DNA of 64,000 bases, taken from NCBI RefSeq assembly GCF_030253575.1, contig NC_080569.1, positions 5,519,501 through 5,583,500 of the forward strand. The letters run 5' to 3'. The number at the start of each line of letters is the position of its first letter. Positions within the stretch are counted from its first letter, which is position 1. The notes below the pieces were generated by a model. The model worked only from the letters and a program-made list of their open reading frames with translations. It had not been told where the DNA came from and did not search any database. A program made the position numbers and the translations under genes. The stretch is from Rhododendron vialii. Lineage: Eukaryota > Streptophyta > Magnoliopsida > Ericales > Ericaceae. Shown piece by piece: positions 48,452 through 60,515 of the stretch.

Positions 48452-49204
48452 TGCTTAATTATTATGTGGAAGTAGACTTTTCGGGCTCGGCCTAAATTTT
48501 TTGGTCTTTCTTTTATCGATTTTTTTATTATATTCGGATAAAAAATTAAATTAGCTGTTCATTTTAACAAGGAAAATCGTAAAATGGAAAAAAAAATCTA
48601 GAATAAAGTTGAAAAAACAACTCACTGAATACGAAAAAAGTTATACTATTAAAACTATGAGGGAAAACTAGAAAGAAAAAATAACTGAAGTTAAATAATA
48701 TGGTATGTCTTTACCAAAATAAATTAGTCCAAACGCGATTTCACTCCAAGAAATTCAATAACTTGAAGAAAAACACCGGCATTGGACATTGACGAAAAAA
48801 GTTTTCCCGATTTAACAGAAATAAGGTTTTTTTTTTTCAACAATTAATGAAAGGAATCTGTCGAAAAAACAAAAGGCTCGCCTGAAAATAAATCAATTTT
48901 TCGGGGTCTTGATTCCGGTTTTTTTGATTGGGTAACTTCTTTTTTTATTTCCTTTATGCGAATACAGGAGAGAGTTGATTAATTTCTTGTCTGGAAGAAA
49001 TAAGAAAAGAGAAATTATTGCCGATAGACAATTTGATAAATTTTTAGTGTAACTTAGTGCAATATTTGTAGAACAATGATGTATATACTTATTAATAAAA
49101 AAGGAAGAAAGTTCTCTCCTTGATTCTCTCAATACCAGGTCAAACGTAACTCCATCCACTTGAATTTGAGATGAAATCTCTAGTGACTTATCTCAATGGA
49201 CAAA
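48452..49204. other. Intergenic, no gene seen
   Basis: AT-rich; nothing recognisable on either strand. Confidence 0.45.
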
Positions 49205-49467
49205 CCACTACGATTGGATGTTGTATTGGAGGGGTGTATTAGCTCATACACCTGTATAAGGGCTTGACATGACGTTTTTTGCGCCGTTTGGATGCCATTT
49301 GTGTGGGTGTATTATCTAATCCCTCTTCTTCCCATATCCAGGCTAATTATAGACACCCCCAGGGGTAGCAATAAATTAGCCGGTTGAATACACCCGGAAT
49401 TTTGACCATTCTACCCTCCCTCATTCCCCTCTTCATCTGCCCCCTTCACACACAGAGACACACACAC

Positions 49468-49503
<36 letters not shown>

Positions 49504-50545
49504 GATTACAGTGAGAGAGAGCAGAGCGCCGGAAAGACAGCAGACCGTCGTCGGAGATTACATCACCGGAGAGAGTATGACGTCGTCTGGTTCTTCGCCG
49601 CCGTCGGACGGATGCAGCAGCAGAGGGATTTAATTGATCTGGGGAGAGTGGCATAGTCGTCAGTGATGGGCGAGTGAGAGGGAGAGAGACCGTGCGAGAG
49701 GGAGACTCCGGCGAGGAACTCTAAGATGGCGAGGGACTCTCAGATCTGAAGAAGAAAAAGAGATCGAGATGGATTGTTGTCGATAATAATAATGAGAAAA
49801 TTATCTGGTGCTTTGCACCTAGGAAATCAAGGCAATCCAACCATTCAATATTGATTGTGAAAAAATTATCCGGTGCTTTGCACCTAAAAAACGATTTTTT
49901 ATATTTTTTTGACTATCAAATTAATTAATATATTAGTTAAGGAATTTATTATTGGTTAATAATGAAAAAATATTTAATTGTATTGGATTTTGTAATTATA
50001 TATTTAATCTAATCAATAATCTAATTTAACACTACACAAGAGCAAAAGAAAATAATGTACTGTATAAAATAAACTTAACATTTTACATTTCATAATAAAC
50101 AAAATAACAAAAATACTCCTATAATAAAGCACTTAAAAAAACGATTTTTTTATATATTAAATAATATATTTAATTATTATATTACAGTAATTAACTAAAT
50201 TATTATTGATTATTTGTGAACAAAATTAATCAAAGTTGGAGGCCAAGTCATTATATGGTTAATCAAATGAATAATCTAACACTGCACAAGGGCAAATAAG
50301 TCATTTGATAGCTTTTTACATCATACACCCTCCCTTATACACCCAATTTATCCTTCATCCAAACCAAGTATTAATTTATCCCCTTTTTCTAATACATCAT
50401 CCAAATCATTTACTTTTTAATACACCTTCTATAAATATCACATCAATATGGGCCCTCCCTTCTTAACTAATACCTCTTACTATCTTATACCCCATTCATA
50501 AATAATACACCCAGAACTTATACGGCATCCAATCGGGCCCACAAA
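49205..50545. mobile_element. Candidate transposon with a leader-like GC-rich insert
   Basis: CGATTGGATG at 49211 is repeated in inverse orientation near 50524-50534 (CATCCAATCG), both followed inwards by GGTGTATTA-type sequence. The interior at about 49430-49760 is unusually GC-rich and contains a (GA)n tract (49470-49501) followed by sequence like a gene leader and first exon, but no confirmed ORF. A short duplicated AAAATTATCTGGTGCTTTGC occurs at 49797 and 49861. No target-site duplication was recognised, so the element call is tentative. Confidence 0.3.
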
Positions 50546-52041
50546 ATATAGGCTGACCTTATGCCTAGAATTGGCATGATAAAAATAATAATAATCAAAT
50601 CCTCTCCGGTCTAAGTTTTGAACAAAAGTAAACAGTTCAAATTCAGACCATTCATTGGAATAATTAACGATTTGGATTTGCTTAGAAACTCTTTTTTTTT
50701 TTTTTAATGGCGGAAAATTTGCCTAGAAACTCCAACCGGTTAGAATTAACAATAATCGGTAAGAGTATTTTTGAGCGAATCCAAACCATTTGTCTTAGGG
50801 ATGTGATTTTGGCACTTTAGCCAGTGACACTTTACATTTTGTTTTATAATCTAACATGATCAAGGCACAAAATAAAGTACCAATGACTAAACAGAAGTGC
50901 CAAAATCAATTTCTTTGATTTTAACAATTAAAAGTCCGAATTTGAAATGTCTCCTCTATTTCAAAACTTGGACCGAGGGGATCCAACTCCTCAAAAAAGG
51001 TCTAAAATTGGGTTGATGTTGGAGCTGTGGCTACAAATTAGGGATCCACTCATCCATCCCCGAATCGCTTTGACTAATTTAGCGTCAGGGGCAAGCAAGC
51101 CCAATAGAGCGGTATGGGCTACAAGTCATATTCACCACCAGTGGTCCTAGTGGGGTACTTCGCTGCCTTACATCTCTTCCAAGTTTCAACTTCCATCTGG
51201 TAACAGCAGAGTCCCCAAGAAATCAAAAAAACCAAAAAAGTCTACAAAATAACTCTCGATACAACTGTGTTGGGAGCGCCGTCCGTCGTCCGATGTATTC
51301 GAGTTCACGTGTATTGAACAGTTCTAACCATAGTTGCGTCCACACTCTATTGTTGCATTCTAAAATTGTGTACGTACATAGCATTGCTCAATCCACAATT
51401 AGTAGATATCTATCACGAATCAAATTTTTCTGATCATCATTTTACGTGGGGGAGAAGGATCAAACAAATTGCAATGTACGAACTTCGCACAACGATTCTG
51501 GACCTAACATTACCTTCCAGTAGAAAATGACAATAGCTCATGAACAACTATAGAGACATTTCAAAAATTACAAAACAAAAAAATAGAGACAAAACTCAAA
51601 ACGCCTAGAAAAATAGACATAATTTTTTAAATTTCTGAAATTTAAAAAATTTTGCACAGAAAACACTTTGGTTATTAGTTTTGAGAGATGAGAAAAGTTC
51701 TGTAAGTTTTTTTTTTTTTTTTTTTTTGTCTTTAGTAAATTTTTTTTAACTTTTGAACAAACTCTTTTACTTTTTGAAGCCATATAAATCCAAAAAGTAA
51801 AAAATTTGATAAAAAAATCAAAAAAGTAAAAAATTTGATAAAAAATCACTAAAGACGAAAAAATACAAATAACAAAACAGTCAAATTTTTTGAAAAGAAT
51901 ATTCTTGAGCGTAGAACCAACCATTCAAGACGGAGGGGAATGCTATTTGTACACAAGAACTAAGTTTTCTTGACAAAAGAATATACTACATATTTTACAT
52001 CCAACTCTACATTGACCAAAAGATAAAAAAAAAAAATTCGA
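50546..52041. other. Intergenic, no gene seen
   Basis: AT-rich, with a T-run at 51710-51727. No credible ORF or RNA gene was found. Confidence 0.45.
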
Positions 52042-52494
52042 TCAAGAATTTTCCGCTACGTATCCAACAGCATCTTTGTAATTGTTCCACAAATCTGCAA
52101 CTATTGTGGAAACCATCTCCGTAAACCCCCCCAAAACCTCCGAAACCAACTCTTTCACCAACCCGTCGATCGAATTCCTCGTTTGCTCCATGAGTCCTCC
52201 GATGGCCGATCCGGTCGCAGACACGGACCCTAAAACACCTTCCTTGACAAGATCAAAAACAGCAGAAACGACACTGCTCAGTACTTCGAATGCGAATTCC
52301 GCCAAGTACTCCACACAAGACTTGATCACCTCTGCGACTTGTTCTAACCCGCCTTTCGCGGCTTCACCGGGGACTTTGAGGCCTTGGATTACTAAACATA
52401 TGAAGGATGCTGCCGTGGTGAAGATTATACGGGAAACTATGTTTGATAGGGTGGTCACGGCCAGGAAAATGATCTTCAGGAGGAAAAGAACCAT
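52042..52494 (-). CDS. Small hydrophobic/amphipathic plant protein of unknown function
   Basis: Intronless ORF of 150 aa. Residues 1-39 are strongly hydrophobic (FLLKIIFLAV and FTTAASFICLVIQGL) and look like a signal anchor or one to two membrane spans. The remainder (about 45-145) is a series of amphipathic helices with small residues (VLSSVVSAVFDLVKEG, GSAIGGLMEQ) and a conserved-looking end, ADLWNNYKDAVGYVAEN. I recognise this as a plant-wide uncharacterised type but no function can be given. A TATA-like TCTATAAATATATAC lies on the minus strand at about 52643-52660, and the leader contains a 50 bp CT tract (52503-52552), which supports a real transcription unit. Confidence 0.7.
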   Translation of the reverse strand: MVLFLLKIIFLAVTTLSNIVSRIIFTTAASFICLVIQGLKVPGEAAKGGLEQVAEVIKSCVEYLAEFAFEVLSSVVSAVFDLVKEGVLGSVSATGSAIGGLMEQTRNSIDGLVKELVSEVLGGFTEMVSTIVADLWNNYKDAVGYVAENS

Positions 52495-52500
52495 GTTTTT

Positions 52501-52555
<55 letters not shown>

Positions 52556-52755
52556 CTTGAGGAGGAAGGAAAAGGTTTGTGATTTGCTGTGGAACCTTCA
52601 AAACAATATCGTTGAGTGTTTCTTGGGGTGGAACTTGGTTAGTAGTATATATTTATAGAATTATCTGTTTACCCGCGTGAAGTATGGGTAGTTGTTGCCT
52701 GCACATTTTAACAAGTCAATGGCGCGAAGATTTTACAAGGTTTAACATACCAATA

Positions 52756-52964
52756 GTTTTTTGTTTTTTGTTTTTTTTATAATCTGATGTCCGGGCCAGC
52801 TTGCGCGCACCTCAACTAATTCCGGGACCCTGAAAGTAACGACCGAGCATAACCCTTAGTGGCCCCAAGGTTTGAAATGTTTGGCTTTTTGTGGGGAATA
52901 GAACCTGTAACCTCACGAAGGAGCATTTATTGCTTTTTTACAACCACTTGGCCGACCCCTTAGG
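52756..52964 (-). mobile_element. Au-type SINE
   Basis: Minus-strand copy. The head has GGTCGGCCAAGTGGTTGT (A box region) and GGTTCTATTCC (degenerate B box); the tail has AGTTGAGGTGCGCGCAAGCT and GGCCCGGACATC, diagnostic of Au SINEs, followed by an A-rich tail. A perfect 14 bp target-site duplication TTAACATACCAATA flanks it (52742-52755 and 52965-52978). Confidence 0.92.
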
Positions 52965-52978
52965 TTAACATACCAATA

Positions 52979-54240
52979 TATAGTTGATGTTACATTTTAT
53001 CTAATTAGAGCAAATTTATAATTAAATTATAGGTAATCCTCCTTTCTGAATATAATAACTAGGGCTTGGTAATCTGGAGGGAGTCAAAAGAAGAAAGCTG
53101 GTCTTATCACACTCCTACGCCATTGAAGGTTTGAAATGGTTAATTAAGGTTGAATAAATTTGAAGTTCATTTACAATATACTACTCTCCCAAAAGCAAGC
53201 AAAAAGCTGTGTTTTAGGGGAAAAGTAGTGGGACTTGACTCTTAGTCAAGCGGTTTTGTTTATTTCAGGGTCTCAAAATTTCAGAACAGAGTCTTTAATA
53301 AGTTCTCTTTTTCTCTCCACTTTTTATTCTTAAAAAACTCCATCAAAACTCAAATCGAACAGGACCACGGGTGGGACTCACTTGCGATCTATGGATCACA
53401 TGCCGTGTGCGACAAGTTTTGTTCTACGTACTCTGACTTAGTGGGTCGATGTGGACCTAGGGTGGCTCATCGCTTCCTAGAAAGTTCCATTGGAGGTCTG
53501 AAATTCTCTGTTTCGCAGGAGAGATAGCCATGGCGATCACCCCCTCTTCCACCCTTCCACTCAGAAAACCTGCACACTGAATTTCAGCGCATTTTAAAAT
53601 TTGTAATCATTCTCTTGTATTCAATGTATATTTCATTTTAGAGAATAGACGGATTCTTCCATTTGAATGGATTCCAATTGGCCGAATAAAAAAAGGAAGA
53701 GTTAATCGCTAGGGGAGACGGCTCCAATTAAATATATTCCGTTGATGTTTCTACATGAGAGGTACTTAATCATATTTTTGTCTGGGATATACGCTCTAGT
53801 CATGATTACTATTTACAGGATCACATACGCTCTCTTTTTTATAACCAGGTGTTCGGACACTCAATTGATCCTGGGATCGATCGCTAACTGGAGTCATATA
53901 GACCGATCCTAAATTTTGAGAGGTTTCGAACCAAGAAGGAGCAAACCCTTAAATTTTAGGCTTTAACTTTTGAGTCAACCCAACCTGTTGGTCCAAAATA
54001 GACAAATCTATATATAACCTATTACAGCTTGAAATGACAATTTTCTCAATAGTCTGTGATCAACAAGATGGTCAATGACTAATCCTATTCATGCCTTTGC
54101 ATGAACAGAATCCAATACCATCAATATACCAAATTTCTCTCTCAACCATTCACAGATCGTTCTTATCAACACTTGCAGTTTTTCCGTGACAAAGGGCTTA
54201 TCAACTAGTGCTAGTTTAGGCCATGAATCTCCTTCTGAAA
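52979..54240. other. Intergenic with a SINE-like remnant
   Basis: A minus-strand SINE-like remnant lies at about 53846-53985: B box GGTTCGAAACC and tail GAGTGTCCGAACACCTGG. Otherwise no gene. A short ATG-led frame at 53530 ends after 16 codons and is not called. Confidence 0.45.
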
Positions 54241-54245
54241 AAATC

Positions 54246-54253
54246 TATATAAA
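54246..54253 (+). promoter_or_regulatory. TATA box of the RALF-like gene
   Basis: TATATAAA about 85 bp upstream of the ATG at 54336, a good plant TATA box. It implies a leader of about 55 nt. Confidence 0.7.
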
Positions 54254-54335
54254 GCTCACCAATTAATTCTGTTCAGAAAAGAAAAACATACCTGCGTCTG
54301 GATTCGAGAAACTTAAATTCTTGTCAAGTTGTAAC

Positions 54336-54575
54336 ATGATGAAGCCGTTGTTCTTGTGCCTGGTTCTCATCAGCACGGTGTTGGTGCTGAGCAGCGTCGA
54401 GGCCAATGCCCAGACGCAAAAGCCCAAATTCATAAGCTATGAGGTCTTTAACCCTTGCAACCGGCCTGGCGGTCCCCACCCAGGTTGCCCTGGCGCACCA
54501 CTGGTGAATCCCCGTAGAACTCCTGCCAATCCCTACACTCGTGGCTGCTCAAACATACAGCGCTGCCGCACCTAG
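54336..54575 (+). CDS. RALF-like secreted peptide precursor
   Basis: Intronless, 79 aa. Residues 1-25 form a signal peptide (LFLCLVLISTVLVLSS, then VEANA). The mature part has the RALF features KFISYE (31-36, the YISY-like receptor-contact motif), four cysteines (41, 51, 71, 77) and the C-terminal ANPYTRGC..IQRCR block (64-78). RALF peptides are apoplastic ligands of CrRLK1L receptor kinases that control growth and alkalinisation. This precursor lacks the dibasic subtilase (S1P) site and long propeptide of RALF1-type proteins, placing it with the short RALFs. The ATG at 54336 is preferred; the next codon is also Met. Confidence 0.9.
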   Translation: MMKPLFLCLVLISTVLVLSSVEANAQTQKPKFISYEVFNPCNRPGGPHPGCPGAPLVNPRRTPANPYTRGCSNIQRCRT

Positions 54576-56766
54576 ATACACAAAATGGCAGCAGAGAGGA
54601 GGAGCTTCAGAGGATGGAATCAGGCAATATTCAAGGGGAGGTGTTTCTTATAGTATATATTGTTGTGTCCTTGAATTGAACAAGGCATTTTGTGATGAAT
54701 GATACACAATTCTTGTATTTACGAGGCATTGCAATGAATAAGATCCTTCTATAGTTACGATATTTCGGCACGACCATGTAAAGGTGCAGTGCCACTGCTT
54801 TCTTTCACATGCATTATTTACGTAATCAAAATTCGCCATGCAAATGCAGCAAATCTCACACATAGAGACGTCAACCTTTGTTCTCATCAGCTTCTCAATC
54901 AGATTCTCTGCCTCCCTTTTTAAGTTTTCCACACATATGCAAAGTTTCAAGGTCGAATCCCATCGCGAAACATATTTCTCTGGATTCTTTTTTCTTTGGA
55001 TTTATGGTGTCAGGTCTAACGGAGACAAAATTCAACTGAAAATACGTTGTGCAGTCAATGAAATATGACCTGATTTGAAGGAAGATTTGCGATCTGTGTT
55101 TTCCTCCTTATTCAAGAAAATGTGCTAGAATCAGCAACCTACCTATACTTGCTTATAACATATCTCAACAACTAAACCAGCACTAACGAAAACTGAAATG
55201 ATTCAGCAAGTAACATAATCCAGAAATTACCTCTTTGGCTGCAAGCTAAAAGGTCCACTGCAACGGGAATCCTAATGTCCACAAATTTACCACCAAGAAT
55301 TTGCCTAACTGCCCTTTAAGAATATCATGGACGTAGTATCATGTCAAAAGCACTCACATGGCTATTCCTAAATGCCGCTATCAATTTTTCTATTGCATGA
55401 ATGAGATGGTCGCATTAAAGAAACAACAAAACGCGATTGAAAGCAAGAGGAAAATAGGAGGTCACATGAAAAGAAAACAATTTACATCCAATTTCGCTTG
55501 AAATGCTATCATCGGTAATAGAAATTGCAACAAAAAGTTGCCCTTCCCTGTTGCGTATCTGGACACAGTCATGAAGTAAACAAAACAATAGCGCGCTACA
55601 GAAAAGCGTGGTCCACACTCGCTTAGATACCAAAACAAACACCACACAAATCTTATAACTTCATTTAGGTGACAAAGGTGATCCAGCAAGTCAGAAACCT
55701 CTGGACATGTCTTACCAATGGGTGGTACTTGTAAAGATCAAAGAGTTCATCTTTAGAAAGGATTTGTGATGGTGTGGTCATAGGGCTTTTGGTTCATACT
55801 TCTCCAATCTCGAAGTTTCCTAACTTCAGTTTTGGAACCGTTTCAATGATATGAACGAAAACAGCATATTATCCTGCAACTCGTATCCTATACGTGATTT
55901 GATTATCGAAGAACGTGGTAGAGAACATGTGGGGGCAATGAATTAACTACGGTGCAGCAATGATCAAGATAAGCAATTCAGCTTTCATTACCTCTGTCTA
56001 TTCATCATGAAAATATGATTTTAAACACATGCAAAATTGGTCAACAAAATTACAACAGGCTGACATATTAAGCTAGCTCAATCAGAATCCCTGCACATCT
56101 GAAGAAAATTGTAGTTCTAAGGGGGTGTTTGCTGCAGCTTAAGTACCGTAGCTTATGACTACTATTTTTTTTAGGTCCCCAAAGCTGTGCCGAAAAGATA
56201 TGGCACAGATTCTACTTTTGGCCTATGCACCTGAAATCCTTAAAACACTGATTTTGAAAAAGCACATTTGTTCCCTTACAGACTAATATTTCCCCCCATG
56301 CACAAGTACCATACCAAACAGGGGTATCAGCATGGTGATGCACCTCTACACTAAGATCTTGAATTTTCCCGTGTTGCGCTTGATCAATAAATGGCCTCGA
56401 GTTAAGCAATGAACAAAACCTGCATATAATCACTGCATGGCTCTTGTCATACACAGTATATATATATATATGTTCATATCTCTATTACCACTTCTTTGTG
56501 ACCAAGTTCTTAAACAAGGGAATCAATAAACATCAAGGAATCCAGATAAGGGAAAGGGAACTCTTGTATTCCTTGATATATGAACAAATTTTGAAGAAGA
56601 GGAATCTATTCAACTATGAAAGAAAGAATTAGTAAAAATAAAGAAAAAAAAACTGAAAAAGATGATTTGTGTAGTAAAATAACTCAAGTATCAAAAAGCA
56701 AAATAACTCGAAGTATTCATTGATAAACATGGTGTAAACAGTGTACAAAGCTCTCTTGCTATTTAA
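54576..56766. other. Intergenic, no gene seen
   Basis: Contains the RALF-like 3' flank and the 3' side of the receptor kinase gene. Short ORFs on both strands show no family features. Confidence 0.45.
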
Positions 56767-59700
56767 CTATGGCAATTTGCTACTGTCCTTCAACTTGAAA
56801 GAGCTCGCGAAATCTGAATGTCCACTTGGGGTGGTTGTAGATGTGTAAACATTTTGAAAACTCCTGCTCATTGAGAAACTACCTTCACCAGATTTCCATT
56901 TTTGTAAGGCTTGAGGAAGGCTCATGTGGAGGTCAATGCCAAAGCTGTCGTCTTCAACACGGGCAGTTGGTTTCCACTGGTCAACAAGGGGAGCCAAGAC
57001 AGTAACCGCGTGACCCATATCTGGCCGCTGAAATGGCTCACGAGCAGTGCAGTGACCCGCTAGTTCAGCTACTTTGCATATGCTCTCGAACATTTCTTCA
57101 TCTGGATCAAGTGTGTGGTCCAGAGATTTCCTGATGCTATCTCTGTCGTTGAGTAGCCTTCGAAACCAACTGACTAAATGACTTTGTTCATCCGGTAAGG
57201 TATCATCTAGTGCTTTTCTGCCCGTGATTATCTCCAACAACACCACCCCAAATGCAAAAACATCAACCTTTGTGGTCACTTTTCCAGTGGCTGAGGAAAC
57301 AATAAGGCATGGTTCAACGAGCTTGAATACATGCTGAATTGAATAGTACTCCGAACTAACACTGAAATCAACTTAAAGACCAGGGAATATGTGCTAATGA
57401 GCTGAAAAAATTTCGAAGGCAGTTTACAGTCCACATACATAATGTGCTAAAACGTGCTTGATTGTAAAATGAACCAAGAAAAAGTATAAAAAAAAAAAAT
57501 TCTCTAAGGAAAATGTAAGGTTAGCATTGCTTATAAACAAAAAACATATCTCAGATTAAGTATTTTTCAAGTTTTCTGTAGTACATAGATGACTTTCAAT
57601 TGACTGCTAAGAAAAAAACTTGAATTGATTAATAGATTGATAGGTTCTGGATCAGTAGACTCAATACGAAATTGGCAATATTAACGCAACCAAATTAGCC
57701 CAAACAATTGATAGGTTCTGGATCAGTAAACTCAATACGAAATTGGCAATATTAACGCAGCCAAATTAGCCCAAACATTTCAAGACAGAACCAGCTGACC
57801 AATGCAATTAAACAAGTTCGGCAAATAATCATGAACTTGTGCTTACCAGCGTACTCTGGTGCTAAATATCCGAAAGTCCCAGCTAACTTTGTCTCCACCG
57901 ATTGCTTTCCATCAGGCGCATTCCTAACCAAGCCAAAATCCGACACCTTAGCTCTCATGTCGTCTCCAAGAAGAATATTAGAGGGTTTAAGATCTCTATG
58001 GATGAAACTCTGCTGGGCTAAGCTGTGTAAATACTCCACCCCTCTTGCAACGTCTAGCACTATTGCGACTCTTTGCTTCCAAGTAAGCGGGGAAGCCCCC
58101 ATTTCTTCGTAATCAAATAGATGTTGGGCCAATGTTCCTTGAGGCATATACTCATAGACCAAAAGCCTCTCATTTCCATTGACACAGAACCCATGAAGTG
58201 CGACTAAATGCCGGTGCCTAACCTTAGATAGAACGGCAATTTCAGCCTGGAACTCGTTCATCCCCTTTGAACTCACCATGGTTGCTTCCATCCTTTTCAC
58301 TGCTATCACCACCCCATCGTGGAATTGACCTTTATAAACAACCCCAAATCCACCCCGACCTAATATGTTCTCTTCACTGAAATTGTTTGTAACTTCTCGC
58401 AGCACGTCTATCGGAATCACAGCATTGCTACCATCATAAACTTGAATATCACTATTATCAGCACTGCCTTGACTTGGGAGTTCACTTCCAAAGCCACCGT
58501 ACTCAATAACAGCACTATCTTCACTCTTCTTCGACTTGTTGGTCCCATTTCTAGACCCTTTTTTAATCCATTCGTATTTGCTATTCCGATTCTTCACAAA
58601 CCTCCTATAAATCACCAACGACAAAACCACGATAACAATCACAGCAGCAACAATCGTAGCAACAATTACCCACCACGCTACAGTCGACTTATTCTTACTC
58701 GGTGTCGAACCAACAGTCGTTCCAGTTCCAGTTCCACCAGACGAACTACTTGAATTTCCATCTTCTGATAATGCCACTTCTTTTCCTAGAAACGGATTAC
58801 CGGATGTCTTCAATGTCACACCGGAGCCAAACTCCGGTACTTCCCCAGAAACATTGTTGTTTGATATATCCAGAAGCCGGAGTAGCGCTAGCTTTGTCAA
58901 TCCAGGAGGAATAGTTCCAGTAAGATTATTATCATTCAAAAGAAGACTAGTCAATCCTGTGAGGTTAGCAATGGCTGGAGATATCGTCCCAGCCCAGCCC
59001 TGTTTCCCAAAATTAAGCACGGTAACACTCCCATTGGCATCACAAGACACAGATTGCCAACCTTGGCAAGGGTCATTCCCAGTCCAAGACTCAGCCAAAG
59101 TCATGGGGTAACCCAATGCCCCTGCAACTTCAAGCAACACATTCACCTGCGAATCGCAAGGTACTGGACTCGGATTACAGAAACTGTTCGTCGTTCCGAG
59201 ACTCACCTGGACCCCATCAGCAAACCTAGGTTCCGGGCCCTGTAATCTATTGTTCTGTAACGACACATTAACTAGCTTAGGAAGAGTAGTCAGAGAAACC
59301 GGGACAGGACCGGTTAGCTCGTTATTCCTCAGTTGTAAATCGAACATCGAAGCACACTCGGATAAATCCGGAATGGGACCGGAAAACTGATTTAAATGAA
59401 GCCAAACCTGAGTCAATTCCGGCATTAAGCCCAACACATCAATCCGACCAGATAACCCCACAGCCTGATTGTTCAACCACAGGTTCTGAATCCCTGATTT
59501 CGCAAACGAAGTGGGTAAACCCCCGGTTAGATTGTTATACGAGAGCCTAAGATTTTGAAGGTTCGGGAACGAGCCGAATACGTCAGGTATTTCGCCGAAG
59601 AGGTTTGTGTTACCAGCGTAGAGGGAGGTGAGGGTGGTGGAATCGGAGAGGGTGGGAGGAATGGTCCAGGGGGGTAGATTGGGGTTTTCGGAAATGGACA

Positions 59701-60133
59701 GGGTTTGTAGGCTTGTGAGGTTGGAGAGGAAAGGGGAGGGGATGGAAGAGAAGTTGTTGTTGTCGAGGGAGATTTGTTCCAAGGAGGGGAGGTTGGAGAG
59801 GGAGGGGAAGGGGCCGGAGAGGCGGTTGCGTTGGAGAGAGAGGGATTTGAGGCGAGAGAGCTGGTTTAACTCGGGGGGTAATTGGCCGGCGAGGGATTTG
59901 GAGGGGAGGTTGATGGAGGTGACGCGGTCGGTGGAGTCGCAGGCGATGCCGGTCCAGTCGCAGGGGTTTGCGGCGGACCAGCCGGAGGGGGCTGGGGTGA
60001 GGGATTCGGCGAGTTTGGTTAGGATGGATGCGTCGGAGGAGGAGGAGGAGGAGGAGGAGGAGGAAGCAGCGGTGGCGATTCTTAGGAGGAGGAATAGGAG
60101 TTTGATTGGGTGTATTTTTCCGTGTTCCTCCAT
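56767..60133 (-). CDS. TMK-type LRR receptor-like protein kinase
   Basis: Plasma-membrane receptor kinase of the TMK family, whose members act in auxin and growth signalling. Exons are 60133-57847 and 57290-56767 (2811 nt, 936 aa), one GT-AG intron of 556 bp splitting an Ala codon in kinase subdomain VIII. Order: signal peptide (about 1-23), a poly-Ser run (24-33), N-cap with CDWTGIAC (58-65), a first LRR block (about 74-305), a non-LRR island with paired cysteines (about 315-366), a second short LRR block (about 370-435), a Ser/Gly-rich linker, a transmembrane segment (487-509) and the kinase. Kinase landmarks are GRGGFGVV (592-599), Lys613, HRDLKPSN (712-719) and DFG (732-734), so it is an RD kinase with intact catalytic residues. 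The two-block LRR ectodomain is typical of TMKs. Which TMK it is cannot be told. Confidence 0.93.
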
Positions 60134-60515
60134 TGTGGCGGTGGTGGTGATTGTTTAGTTTTGTTGGTTTGGCAATGACACAGAGAGAGAGTGAGACGGC
60201 GGAAGGGGGTGGTTTGTGGTGGAGGAGAGAAGTGGACGGGTGACCGTTATTGAGGTAGTTTGATCGCCGGTGAACTGCATGATTTGTTTGTGGTTTGAAC
60301 CATCTAAGGCTCTGTTTGGAACTTGAGAAAAGGAAAGGAAATGGAAGGAAAACTTAAAAAATTTCTCACATATTGTATGATTGAAAGAGAAAGAGAGAAG
60401 AAAATAACAATTTTAAATTTTAAGAATAGTGAATTTTCTCTTTCTTTTTCTTCTCATTTTCTTCCCACTTTCTTTTCTTTTCCACAAGTTTCAAATAGAG
60501 CCTAAATTTTTTTCC

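Noticed and set aside
57291-57846. Receptor kinase appears truncated after the APEYA motif
   Set aside because: A consensus donor at 57846 and acceptor at 57291 join the two parts in frame; the gap is a normal intron.
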